Shown: in pieces, positions 15,009-23,673 of the stretch
How the letters are laid out: the number at the start of each line of letters is the position of its first letter
Numbering within the stretch: position 1 is the first letter of the stretch
Source of the DNA: Firmicutes bacterium HGW-Firmicutes-14
Lineage (GTDB): Bacteria; Bacillota; Thermincolia; Thermincolales; UBA2595
Assembly: GCA_002840275.1 (NCBI GenBank)
Contig: PHAB01000004.1
Span: forward strand, 62,001 to 126,000
Direction: 5' to 3'
Length of the DNA: 64,000 bases
Program-made: the position numbers and the translations under genes
Notes under the pieces: generated by a model
The model's database searches: none
What the model was told of the DNA's origin: nothing
What the model saw: the letters and a program-made list of their open reading frames with translations, nothing else

Positions 15009-16793
15009 TTATCCATAAAGCAGTGTCACAATCTTCTCCACGACCCTTTTCGTGCCTTTCCCGTCAATGGCCCGCCTGGCCGCTTCAGAGAGCAGGCAGC
15101 GTCTGTGAGGGTCTTCAATAAGTCTCCGGCAGGCTTCTTGCAATAGTTTCTCATCAACCTCCCGGCCAATCCCCAGGTTGATGACAGCCCCCATTTCTTC
15201 CATGTAATCAGCATTGGCCTTCTGTTCCTCATGCTGGCTCAGAACAATGCAGGGTATCCCCAAAGCCGCCAGCTCAAACATGGTCAGTCCTGCAGAACAT
15301 ATGGCGATATCAGCGTCATACATCAATCCACTCATATCAGGGACGTCTCTCAGTATTTCGATTTCACCGGCAAATTCCCCCGTCTCTGACTCCACCAGTT
15401 TTTGCAGCCGGTCTTCCCAGGGGAAGGCAGGCCCCAGGACCACCCGGATTTTTACGTTTATGTGGTTGGTGTTTATGCCGTTAGTATCTATACCGTTTGG
15501 GTTTATACAATAGGTGTTTATAGAGTCATTAAGCAGCGCCTTAAGGACTTTTACTGTCAAACAGGCCGGGTCGCTCCCACCCATGGTTACAAGGATGTTT
15601 TTTACCCCGGGTGAAATGTGCCGTTCCTTTTGAGATAAAAGGGCCACAGTATCCGGGAGAATCATATGGGAAAAATCTCTTTCCAATATAGCATTGAAAA
15701 ATAGGTCCGGCAGTTCTCTCGGGACCCTGATATTATCTAAGCAGATAACCTTTTGTCCCAGTTTCTGCAGTTGTTCTATATATTTTTCCCCGGTATCCAG
15801 GACATCGATCAGGACAGCATTACTTTTTTCCCTGCCCACAAGGCCGGTCAGTATATCCAGCTCTTCCTGGACCGGGCAGTTTTCTGCCATGGTCTCACAT
15901 TTGAACCCGGCTTCCCTTATTTTCTGAACCGCCGGGGAATAGTTCCCGGTCAAAAAAATTATATTCACAGGTTTTTCCGCCGCTATAGCCCGGGCCAGGG
16001 TAAGGGTGCGTGATATGTGCCCCATACCGGTCTGAATACCCCCGTCAGCCCTGATTATAAGTGTGCGGTCCCGGGGTTTTTTCTGGACAATGCCCTTGTT
16101 CCTGGCCGCCAGCTCCGGCTCTGTCCTAAGGAGGTTTATTACCTCTGCCAGGCTGATAATCTGCCCGTCTTTGCATAACCGTTTGAAGACCTCACCTATC
16201 AGGCTGAAATCCTCGGGGGTATCGACGGTAAGCCTTAATTCAGGGGCCCTGAGGCTCTCCGGCGCTTCCAGGGAGAAGAGCTTGAATTTCTGCGGGTTTT
16301 CTTTCGCATATACTGTTACATGCTCCCTATGGGGCTGCTGTTTCCCTTCACGGCAGGATTTTTCCAGGGCTCTGAAGGAAATGATTTCGGCAGTCGTGCC
16401 CAGGGGCAGGCCTGTCATACACCCATAATCGGCACCTGTTTCAACCTGCTTTTGGACCAGCCGGTCTATACATTCCGGGTCTGTCAGGGGGTTATCCCCG
16501 GTTACCCTTATCACATGGTCTGCCCCGGCTTTTTGGGCAGCCATGCAGAAGCGGGCCAGCACATCCTCTTCAGGGCCGGCAAAGGCTGTAATACCGGCCT
16601 GTTCAGCCGTGCTGACCAGTACCGTGTTTTCATCCCCTTCACCGGTGGCCAGGATTATTTCATCAACTGTGCAGCAGGTTTTCAGGCGCTCGATAAGGTG
16701 TATTATCATCGGTTTACCGGCGAGTTCCCTGATCACTTTCCCAGGCAGGCGGGTCGAACCCATCCTGGCCTGGATAATTGCCACAACTTTCAT
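15009..16793 (-). CDS. Fusion of SpsF-type cytidylyltransferase and PseG-type nucleotide-sugar hydrolase
   Basis: The N-terminal half (about 1-230) is an SpsF/PseF-like nucleotidyltransferase with IIQARMGSTRLPGKV, VTGDNPLTDPE and LRLTVDTPEDF. The C-terminal half (about 255-590) is a PseG-like GT-B fold hydrolase with RADGGIQTGMGHISRTL, VTMGGSDPA and CSAGLTMFELAALGIPCIVL. PseG removes UDP from the altrose intermediate of pseudaminic acid, and the first half would load CMP on the finished acid. ATG 16793 follows GGGGA by seven bases; the longer reading adds twelve residues. A 15-bp tandem repeat encodes an xINxx pentapeptide run within the PseG half. The gene directly follows the nonulosonate synthase. 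Confidence 0.86.
   Translation of the reverse strand: MKVVAIIQARMGSTRLPGKVIRELAGKPMIIHLIERLKTCCTVDEIILATGEGDENTVLVSTAEQAGITAFAGPEEDVLARFCMAAQKAGADHVIRVTGDNPLTDPECIDRLVQKQVETGADYGCMTGLPLGTTAEIISFRALEKSCREGKQQPHREHVTVYAKENPQKFKLFSLEAPESLRAPELRLTVDTPEDFSLIGEVFKRLCKDGQIISLAEVINLLRTEPELAARNKGIVQKKPRDRTLIIRADGGIQTGMGHISRTLTLARAIAAEKPVNIIFLTGNYSPAVQKIREAGFKCETMAENCPVQEELDILTGLVGREKSNAVLIDVLDTGEKYIEQLQKLGQKVICLDNIRVPRELPDLFFNAILERDFSHMILPDTVALLSQKERHISPGVKNILVTMGGSDPACLTVKVLKALLNDSINTYCINPNGIDTNGINTNHINVKIRVVLGPAFPWEDRLQKLVESETGEFAGEIEILRDVPDMSGLMYDADIAICSAGLTMFELAALGIPCIVLSQHEEQKANADYMEEMGAVINLGIGREVDEKLLQEACRRLIEDPHRRCLLSEAARRAIDGKGTKRVVEKIVTLLYG
15457..15531. repeat. 15-bp period tandem repeat inside the PseG half
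   Basis: TTTAT or TCTAT recurs at 15457, 15472, 15487, 15502 and 15517, exactly every 15 bases, with partly conserved bases between. On the minus strand it encodes five pentapeptides of the form x-Ile-Asn/Asp-x-x (SINTY, CINPN, GIDTN, GINTN, HINVK). The reading frame is kept, so copy-number change would only alter a loop length. Confidence 0.85.
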
Positions 16794-16838
16794 ATATTCA
16801 TCCCCAGTTTCCTGCAGAAATATCGCCACTGTTGAATA

Positions 16839-17891
16839 TTAACCTATCTTATCCCAGGTAATAACTTCGTCGTCATCAAGGTCAACCTTCGCGTAACGGC
16901 CAATTACCAGGTCTGTGTCTTTGGGGGCGATCCCCGAACCGGGCCGTTTGACAGTCACCATCTCGGGGGTAATCTTTGTCCCTTTTAATATAGGCCGTGC
17001 CGCCACCACACTGCGGCGGCCGATCTGTCTTATTTCTATCTCTGCTTCGACAGGGGCCTTTATGGGGGAGCCCAGGGCCTTCTCCACACCCCTCATCGCT
17101 TCCACCAGGGCTGTCATCTCCGCTGGATCGGATGACAGGGCCTGGTCCGGTCCGGGCATGGATTTATCCAAAGTAAAGTGTTTTTCCAGGACACAGGCGC
17201 CAAGGGTGACTGCCGCAATGGCGGTGGTTATACCCCTTGTATGGTCAGAATAGCCGACCGGGACCCGGAAGGCATTCTCCATTGTCACCATAGCCCTCAG
17301 GTTGATATCCTCTATAGAGGGCGGGTAGTTGGATGTACAGTGAAGCAGAATAAGCTTGGAGCGGTCCCCGAAATTTTCTATGGTGATAACCGCCTCCTCA
17401 ACCTCTCCCAAAGTGGACATCCCTGTGGAGACCAGGAGGGGCAGTTTCTTAAAGGCCAGCGCCTTGAGAAAAGGCAGGTTGGTGAGATCACCGGAGGCCA
17501 CTTTGAAGGCCGGGACACCCAGGTCCACCAGCAGGTTCATACTGTCATAGTCAAAGGGGGTAGAAAGGAATATCAGCCCCAGGCTGCGGCATAGCTGGGC
17601 GATTTCTTCATATGTTTTTTCCGATAGCTCCAGCCGCTTAAACATATCATAAAATGATTCTTCCTCACCGGTGGAGGCCTCTACGTACTTTGCTTTGGCG
17701 GTATCCTTAGACAATAATTTGTCTGCCTGGAAAGTCTGGAACTTGACAGCATCAGCGCCGCACCGGGCAGCCTCCTCTACCATCTGCAGGGCAGTTTCCG
17801 GGTCACCGTTGTGGTTAATGCCAATTTCCGCGATGATGAATGTGGGTTGGCGGGGGCCGATTGTTTTATGGCCGATTTGGATGGGATGCAA
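16839..17891 (-). CDS. pseI: Nonulosonate synthase (NeuB/PseI family), left copy
   Basis: This enzyme condenses a 6-carbon diacetamido sugar with phosphoenolpyruvate to a 9-carbon acid. The NeuB barrel (about 1-260) shows IIAEIGINHNGDP, AVKFQTFQADKLL, LLHCTSNYP, VPVGYSDHT and EKHFTLDKSMPGPD. A SAF antifreeze-like domain closes the protein (about 285-350) with RRSVVAARPI and VKRPGSGI. TTG at 17891 is chosen because AGAGGGGG lies eight bases before it; the longer reading adds 18 unlikely residues. With the next gene (SpsF-PseG) it makes a pseudaminic-acid type pair, but the substrate cannot be fixed from sequence. A second copy lies at 49820-50893. Confidence 0.87.
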   Translation of the reverse strand: MHPIQIGHKTIGPRQPTFIIAEIGINHNGDPETALQMVEEAARCGADAVKFQTFQADKLLSKDTAKAKYVEASTGEEESFYDMFKRLELSEKTYEEIAQLCRSLGLIFLSTPFDYDSMNLLVDLGVPAFKVASGDLTNLPFLKALAFKKLPLLVSTGMSTLGEVEEAVITIENFGDRSKLILLHCTSNYPPSIEDINLRAMVTMENAFRVPVGYSDHTRGITTAIAAVTLGACVLEKHFTLDKSMPGPDQALSSDPAEMTALVEAMRGVEKALGSPIKAPVEAEIEIRQIGRRSVVAARPILKGTKITPEMVTVKRPGSGIAPKDTDLVIGRYAKVDLDDDEVITWDKIG

Positions 17892-17967
17892 GGGTAATAC
17901 CCCCTCTATAAAGGTTTTAAATATCGAAATATTTTCCGCCCTCAAAATTATCGCCAGGCTTGATGTG

Positions 17968-18009
17968 CCTTCAGGTCTAAACAGCCTTCAGGTCTTAACA
18001 GCCCTCAGG
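17968..18009. repeat. 17-bp tandem repeat at a gene end
   Basis: CCTTCAGGTCTAAACAG (17968-17984) is followed by CCTTCAGGTCTTAACAG (17985-18001), one base different, and a partial third copy CCCTCAGG (18002-18009). It covers the last codons and stop of the gene at 17988-19985. Confidence 0.8.
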
Positions 18010-19985
18010 TGGAACTGGGCTGCAAAGAATTCCACCGCTTCCTCCCGGGCAAGGCTATCAAAGTGATGCAATTGTTTTAAATCTCCGGTGATGTCATCGC
18101 CATTGAGACATTTCTGAAGAAGCCCGTTGTAAATTTCAATAAAGCCGGGGCTCACTGCTTCCGGACCGTACATTTTCGCATACCACTGGCCGTCCCTCAG
18201 GGACGGTTCAATGTGTTCTATTTTAAGCCCCAGCCTGTGAAACATTTTCCCGATTTCATTCAGGGTATAAAACCTCAGATGGGTCCGGTCCAGGATGCCC
18301 CAGTTGGTGTAAATCCAGCTTCCGTGGAGCAGGTGGTGGATGATAAAAAGGTTTCTTATGTTAGGGATACTGCAAACTATGTACCCACCCGGCCGGAGGA
18401 AGCTAAGGTGGTTTTTCAGCAATACTTCAGGGTCTCTCAGGTGTTCCAGGGAGTCGCCATAGACAAGACAGTCAAAATACCCTTCCGGGAAGGGCAATTG
18501 AAATTCTTCGACATTTTCACAGTATACCGTTGTAAGCCTCTCCTTCGCTAACTCTGCCGTGGTGGGGTTTATTTCTATGCCAACCACTTCCTGAGACAGG
18601 TTTTCCCTTAGCAGGACCTGCCCGAAAACCCCATCGGCACAGCCAACATCCAGGACTTTGCTGCAGCCTTTCGGAAAAATACGTACCAGGTTGGCATTGA
18701 AGGCGCCCATGTAGTTATGTTTTTTAGTCTCTGCTTCGGCCCGGCCGGGGCCGCTTGTATTTATACCCGGTGTAGATCCCTGTATAGTACGGTCGTTTTG
18801 TACTTTGCCTTTTAAGACATTGATTATATATTCAACCCGGTGGGTATATGTATGGCCTGCAAGAACTGCCTTCTGCAGCTCCCGGGCCAGCTCAGCCCGC
18901 TCACCGTCCCGGAAAAGGAAATATGAGATCTTGTCATTTAAGTCATCGATAGAATGATAGGTAATGTGTTCATAATCAGGGAACACTTCTTTCAAGTCTT
19001 CCCTATAGTCAGTCAGCATGAAGCCGCCTGCTGCTCCTATATCAAATATCCTATTGTTCAAGGCCTTTTCCAGCTGTAGTGAGGTAATATTGAGATTTAT
19101 ACGGGATTCAGCGTAAATCCGGGGGAGTTCAGAAAAATAGTCGACTCTGCCATGGAAATTTATGCTGGGGTTTTCCCATTGAGCCCCGAAAACATCCGGC
19201 ACCGCTGCCTGGATGGAATCCAGGAATACACGCCTGATAAGCATTGACCCTTCCCTATGGGCTGCGTGATACAGTTTTTTCAACATTGGGTTGTTCCAAC
19301 TGAACACGAGTTCGGGGAATCCTTCGTTATTAAGTTCCTTCCAGATATCAAGTACAGGTATCGACGGGTTCTCTATTTTGGCCATTATGAGCCGGTCCAG
19401 GAATTCATTGATTCTCAGGGGTTGTTTTTCCATGCGTTCCTTTTTCATGGCCATAAAATCACTGATTCCACCGATAAAGGAAACATCCCAATTATGGTCT
19501 GTATTATAATCAATGGGACGGTTATCTATTGAACCTTCGGGCCGGAAATTGGCAGGGTCGGCGGCCAACATGATGTGATAGGAGTTTTTTATCTGGTTTT
19601 GCCGGTATGTTCCGAGGAATGACTTGTCCCAAATGAAATGGTAATAGTTATCAGGGTATTTAGTAAATTCCTGTTGCACCGTCTCATCCAATACAAAAAA
19701 GGGGCAGTCATAGTGGAGAATAACCAGGGGGATACCCATGACCCGAAAGAGGTATCCCTCTTTGGCATTGAGCAAACCGGTATGTCCGTAACTTACAGCC
19801 AGGTCAGGTTTCCAGCTTATGAGCTGATTGATTTTTTGCTGGAGTTCGGCCGGCTTTTGGCCCAGTTCGGCCAGGTCCAGGATGAAAGTCATAAGGCCGG
19901 CTTCCCTGAAAGCCCGGACATAGCAATCCATGACATATGGGGCGATTACGCCTCTGTATTTGATCAGGCAGACTTTTTGATACAT
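17988..19985 (-). CDS. Glycosyltransferase-methyltransferase fusion
   Basis: The protein of about 665 residues has two parts. The first (about 1-400) resembles CgeB-like GT-B glycosyltransferases: VCLIKYRGVIAPYVMDCYV at the start, a conserved HYDCPF region, and a C-terminal half with RINLNITS and RIFDIGAAGGFMLTDYRED, as seen in spore and surface glycosyltransferases. The second (about 430-640) is a class I SAM methyltransferase with VLDVGCADGVFGQVL, VVGIEINP and SLEHLRDPEVLLKNHLSFLRPGG. ATG 19985 follows GGAGG by four bases; the longer reading upstream lacks such a site. It comes after the terminator at 20124, so a new transcript probably starts in 19986-20123, though I see no clear promoter. 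Transfer plus O-methylation of a sugar is inferred. Confidence 0.82.
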   Translation of the reverse strand: MYQKVCLIKYRGVIAPYVMDCYVRAFREAGLMTFILDLAELGQKPAELQQKINQLISWKPDLAVSYGHTGLLNAKEGYLFRVMGIPLVILHYDCPFFVLDETVQQEFTKYPDNYYHFIWDKSFLGTYRQNQIKNSYHIMLAADPANFRPEGSIDNRPIDYNTDHNWDVSFIGGISDFMAMKKERMEKQPLRINEFLDRLIMAKIENPSIPVLDIWKELNNEGFPELVFSWNNPMLKKLYHAAHREGSMLIRRVFLDSIQAAVPDVFGAQWENPSINFHGRVDYFSELPRIYAESRINLNITSLQLEKALNNRIFDIGAAGGFMLTDYREDLKEVFPDYEHITYHSIDDLNDKISYFLFRDGERAELARELQKAVLAGHTYTHRVEYIINVLKGKVQNDRTIQGSTPGINTSGPGRAEAETKKHNYMGAFNANLVRIFPKGCSKVLDVGCADGVFGQVLLRENLSQEVVGIEINPTTAELAKERLTTVYCENVEEFQLPFPEGYFDCLVYGDSLEHLRDPEVLLKNHLSFLRPGGYIVCSIPNIRNLFIIHHLLHGSWIYTNWGILDRTHLRFYTLNEIGKMFHRLGLKIEHIEPSLRDGQWYAKMYGPEAVSPGFIEIYNGLLQKCLNGDDITGDLKQLHHFDSLAREEAVEFFAAQFHLRAVKT

Positions 19986-20123
19986 GCGGCCTCCGTGAAT
20001 TGAATTAAAGGGACAAAATGTTAATAAGGGCTGGACAGTTCTGATATTAGTTCTGACATAGTTATGGTTCGACAAATTTTTACTATTTCCTTGAAAATAT
20101 TGAGCATTTTGGATTGGAATAGG

Positions 20124-20151
20124 CAAAAAAATAAACCGGGCCTGCGGCCCG
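20124..20151 (-). terminator. Rho-independent terminator after a radical SAM gene
   Basis: Minus-strand CGGGCC (20146-20151) pairs with GGCCCG (20137-20142) around a three-base loop, followed by GTTTA and seven T. It divides the island into at least two transcripts. Confidence 0.82.
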
Positions 20152-20159
20152 AAAAAGTA

Positions 20160-21098
20160 TTATTTGGGACACCTTCTGCAGATGCCGGGAACAGACCCCT
20201 CTTCAAACCGTTTCCTGAAGCAGGAATATCCTTCAGAATTCCAGATTTCTTTAAAAGGCTGTTCATATATGTTACCAAAACTTATAAGGGATGGATCCAT
20301 CCTGATGCAGCAGGGTGTTATATAACCTTCATATGTAACAAATACACCTCGCCGGGGCCACCAGCATTCCGGGGCTAGAGGTGCCGATCCCTGGAAACTC
20401 CATTCTATCCCGGCTTCCTCACACTTTAATCCAAGCTCGGAATGCAGTTTATCCTCTATTTCATAGTCATCAATCTGCAAACCCCTGATTTCTGTCATTT
20501 TACTGTTTAGTTTTTCATCAGCGAAATCAGTGCCCACAGTATCCATCGCCATTATGAAACGAAGTTTGGAAATCCCGTATTCCCGGGCGATATCCACGAT
20601 GCCCGGAACATCGTTACAGTTGAGACTGGAAATTACGGTGTTCATAGTTATTTGAACAGGAGAGCCGTTCCTGTCTCTGGTCTCTCTTAGTTTTTGAATG
20701 TTTCCTGTAATCAGGTCATAGTCCGAACCACAGCGGACCTTTTCAAAAATCTCTTTGGATGCTGCATCAAAAGAGAAAATAACCTCATCAAATACCTTCA
20801 CTACCCGGTCCAGGTCAAATCTGTGAAGCAGCATCCCATTTGTCGCTGTCCGGCTGGCCAGGTTTCGCCTTTTCAGCTCTTCCGCCATATCGAGAAGCTG
20901 CGGATTCATAAAGGGTTCTCCCAAGCCAAGAAGACTGACGTCATCCAGGGTAGGTATCTGGTCAAGGACGTATTTCAGTTGTTCCAAGGTCATATTGCCT
21001 TTCCGGGCAAAATCTATTGACCAGGTAATACAACTCAGACATTTTAGGTTGCATAAGGTTGATGGTTCTATATGGGCGTGTTTTGGACCGTTATTCAT
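20160..21098 (-). CDS. Radical SAM protein with SPASM-like domain
   Basis: The radical SAM core starts with CNLKCLSC (Cx3Cx2C for the catalytic 4Fe-4S cluster), then LGLGEPFMNP and RTATNGMLL. The C-terminal part carries further cysteines: PECWW, PCCIRM and CRRCPK, as in SPASM domains that hold auxiliary clusters. ATG 21098 follows GGAGG by six bases; the longer reading from TTG 21167 overlaps glf and lacks a clear site. The protein is about 312 residues. SPASM enzymes alter peptides or small molecules by radical chemistry; the substrate here is unknown. A terminator follows directly. Confidence 0.84.
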   Translation of the reverse strand: MNNGPKHAHIEPSTLCNLKCLSCITWSIDFARKGNMTLEQLKYVLDQIPTLDDVSLLGLGEPFMNPQLLDMAEELKRRNLASRTATNGMLLHRFDLDRVVKVFDEVIFSFDAASKEIFEKVRCGSDYDLITGNIQKLRETRDRNGSPVQITMNTVISSLNCNDVPGIVDIAREYGISKLRFIMAMDTVGTDFADEKLNSKMTEIRGLQIDDYEIEDKLHSELGLKCEEAGIEWSFQGSAPLAPECWWPRRGVFVTYEGYITPCCIRMDPSLISFGNIYEQPFKEIWNSEGYSCFRKRFEEGSVPGICRRCPK

Positions 21099-21159
21099 AG
21101 TGGGCCTCCTGTTAAAAGAGCCGGTGATGGGTGTGGAAAACAGGCTCTGTTCACTGTAA

Positions 21160-22242
21160 TTATTCAAGACAGGTAACTAAATCCATGGCATCCTTTACCA
21201 CAATATCCATATTGGCATATTTGTATTTCCCCAGCCTGCCGGTGAACCAGACATGGTTCAACCGGGCGGCTTCTTGTGCATATTGATTATACAAATCACG
21301 GTTTTCCTTCCGGGGAATAGGATAGTATGGTTCTCCCTGTGAGGCGGGGTACTCCTTCATTATGGTGGTTACAGTCGACTGCTGCCCGGTCAGGTGTTTG
21401 AATTCGGTAATGCGGGTGAAATCGTAATCATTTGGGTAATTGACCGTCCCCGCAGGCTGGTAGTATTCCATTTCGTGAGTTTCAAACTGAAACCAGAGCG
21501 ACCGGTAAGGCAGCCTGCCAAACCTGTAGTCAAAGAAGTAATCGATAGGGCCGGTAAAAATCAGCCTGGCGTATTCAACCCGGTCCCGGACAGCTTTAAA
21601 GTCAGTGTTCAAAAGAATGCTGATATTGGGATGGTCCAGCATTTTCTCCACCATGGCTGTATAGCCATTTTCCGGCATACCCTGGTACGGGTCGGTGAAA
21701 TACCTGTCATCCCTGTTATACCGCACAGGAATCCGGGCCGTCACCTCACTGTCAAGGTCTTGGGGGTCGATATCCCACTGTTTTAAAGTATATCCTCTGA
21801 AAAATAGTTCGTACAGTTCCTGGCCGATCTTACTGACAACCATGTCCCGGGCATTTTTAATCTCGATGTCCTTTTCCCTGACGCTTTCATAGAATCCGGC
21901 GATGCTGGATTCATCATAGCCAGTGCCATATAATGTATTAACAGTATCCACGTTTATGGGCATAGGGACAAGCTTGCCCCGGACATAAGCAAGGACCCTG
22001 TGTTCATAATCTCTCCAGCCAGTGAAACGGGACAGGAAGTCCCACACATCCTTATAGACCGTATGGAAGACGTGCGGGCCGTAGTTATGTACAAGAATAC
22101 CGTGTTCATCGTATGAATCATAGGTATTACCGGCGAGATGGTCCCTTTTGTCTATAATGAGCACCTGTTTCCCTTTTTCCGCCAGCAGCCGGGCACAGGT
22201 TGTTCCCGACAGCCCACATCCTACTACCAGATAATCAAACAT
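21160..22242 (-). CDS. glf: UDP-galactopyranose mutase
   Basis: This flavoenzyme converts UDP-galactopyranose to UDP-galactofuranose. The FAD-binding start YLVVGCGLSGTTCARLLAEKG is complete, followed by NTYDSYDEHGILVHNYGPHVFHT, the typical active-site region, and IFTGPIDYFFDYRFG, PAGTVNYPNDYDFTR and WFTGRLGKYKYANMD near the C-terminus. The length of 360 is normal. Its product would feed a galactofuranosyltransferase, and a GlfT2-like enzyme lies three genes upstream. Confidence 0.95.
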   Translation of the reverse strand: MFDYLVVGCGLSGTTCARLLAEKGKQVLIIDKRDHLAGNTYDSYDEHGILVHNYGPHVFHTVYKDVWDFLSRFTGWRDYEHRVLAYVRGKLVPMPINVDTVNTLYGTGYDESSIAGFYESVREKDIEIKNARDMVVSKIGQELYELFFRGYTLKQWDIDPQDLDSEVTARIPVRYNRDDRYFTDPYQGMPENGYTAMVEKMLDHPNISILLNTDFKAVRDRVEYARLIFTGPIDYFFDYRFGRLPYRSLWFQFETHEMEYYQPAGTVNYPNDYDFTRITEFKHLTGQQSTVTTIMKEYPASQGEPYYPIPRKENRDLYNQYAQEAARLNHVWFTGRLGKYKYANMDIVVKDAMDLVTCLE

Positions 22243-22266
22243 ATGGTCACTTCCTAAACAAAGGTT

Positions 22267-22758
22267 TTACATTCTCTTCTCCAAGGATCTCAACAATAAA
22301 GGTAATATAGGCAAAACCACCACCCCAATTAAGACCGTGAACAGAGAGGCCAACACTGATATAACCGCATTCTTCGCCACAACAGCGAAAACGCCGGCTC
22401 TGCTGATTTCCCGCAGGTCAGAAACCATGTTGCATATAACATATTTTTTTGCTTTAATGGTCAGGGCAAACAGGCATACATTGGAAAAACCGGCTCCTGA
22501 TATATTGGTCACAGGAATTATTACCGTGTCAAAATCCCTGTTTTCCAGTTCCTTAACCGGCTTACCGTACGAAAAAGACCCTTGGTACGGGTAAACATAG
22601 ACCCTGTAAATATTTTTATATTTTTCAGCCAGCTTAACCCCGTGTTCATGGGTCAGTAAAGAAATCCGGCAATTCCTGTATTTTTCACGAATGGCTTTTA
22701 TGTTTTTGTCCAGCTGTTGAAAGCTTACAGAACGGATAATCAATACTTCCTGCATCAT
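22267..22758 (-). CDS. Small protein with Rossmann-like N-terminus and a C-terminal membrane helix
   Basis: The first 115 residues look like the N-terminal half of a GT-B fold (VLIIRSVSFQQLDKNIKAIREKY, ISLLTHEHG, DTVIIPVTNISGAGF), recalling heptosyltransferase-like proteins, but there is no nucleotide-sugar binding half. The C-terminal part (about 128-155) is a strongly hydrophobic segment ending in RSLEKRM. It may be a tethered helper or a truncated transferase. I do not recognise a family. GGAG lies shortly before the ATG, and the gene sits in the run of glycosyltransferases. Confidence 0.6.
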   Translation of the reverse strand: MMQEVLIIRSVSFQQLDKNIKAIREKYRNCRISLLTHEHGVKLAEKYKNIYRVYVYPYQGSFSYGKPVKELENRDFDTVIIPVTNISGAGFSNVCLFALTIKAKKYVICNMVSDLREISRAGVFAVVAKNAVISVLASLFTVLIGVVVLPILPLLLRSLEKRM

Positions 22759-22776
22759 ATTTCTCCTTACCTTTTT

Positions 22777-23673
22777 CTATTTATAAAACATGAAAGAAAA
22801 GTTAAATGGGGTCCTCAGGTTTTCCGCAATATACCTGCTGACCGGTTTTCTTTTACCTTTCAGTTTACCGGCATCCCGAAAAGCAGCCATCATTGCTTTA
22901 ATATAAATAAACGTTTTCTGCTCCATGGAATAATAGATACAGTCCCGAATCAACCTGAGAGTAATTCTTACAGCCATACCAGCCGGGTAGTTCTTCCAAA
23001 CCAGCCAAAATGCATTCCTGGTGAAATAGAAAGGCGCGCGCCACGATTCGCGGTTCTTGGGAGAATATTTATGATAGGAAATAATATCAGGGAAAAATTC
23101 TATCTTGTAACCGGCATCCAAGATCCTGAAGGCCGTATCCTGTTCGTTCCAATACAGAAAAAACTCTTCAGGATAGTAACCGGCCCTTTCCAGCACATCC
23201 CTCCTGATACCGGCTCCTGCTCCGTTAAAAGACATCAGGTAATCACGGGCGGCTGCCGCCCCACTGTCCCCGGGATTTCTGTCCTCATTCCGGATGTCAT
23301 CATAATCAAAATAGTTCCGGACATCAAAGGCTGCAACACCCAGCTTTTCGTCCTGCCGGAACTTATCCACCATATTGGCTATAGCATCTTCCCCGGGGAA
23401 AGAATCATCATCAAGAATTACTATGTATTCTCCCCCGGCCTTTTTAAAGCCGAAGTTATAAGCTTCTATACCAATGTTTTCGGACATCTTTATTAACTGC
23501 ACATAAGGAAATTCATTTTCAATCATCTCTATGGTCCCATCGGTGGAACAATTGTCAGATACAATCACTTCAATGTTCGGATAAGTCTGCTGCTGCAGCC
23601 TCAAAAGGCCTTCCCTGACATCTTCTTTCCGGTTCCAGCAGAGGATAACCACACTGACCAAGGGCTTATCCAT
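22777..23673 (-). CDS. Glycosyltransferase family 2
   Basis: It has a GT-A fold with VSVVILCWNRKEDV at the N-terminus, VIVSDNCSTDGT, NIGIEAYNFGFKKAGGEYIVILDDDSF (the DxD-type metal site) and FFLYWNEQDTAFRILDAGYKI (acceptor-side acidic motif). The length is 298 residues, and a hydrophobic patch follows at about 230-260. It overlaps the previous gene by eight bases. The donor sugar is not known. The neighbours (glf, GlfT2-like) suggest a role in the same chain. Confidence 0.88.
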   Translation of the reverse strand: MDKPLVSVVILCWNRKEDVREGLLRLQQQTYPNIEVIVSDNCSTDGTIEMIENEFPYVQLIKMSENIGIEAYNFGFKKAGGEYIVILDDDSFPGEDAIANMVDKFRQDEKLGVAAFDVRNYFDYDDIRNEDRNPGDSGAAAARDYLMSFNGAGAGIRRDVLERAGYYPEEFFLYWNEQDTAFRILDAGYKIEFFPDIISYHKYSPKNRESWRAPFYFTRNAFWLVWKNYPAGMAVRITLRLIRDCIYYSMEQKTFIYIKAMMAAFRDAGKLKGKRKPVSRYIAENLRTPFNFSFMFYK

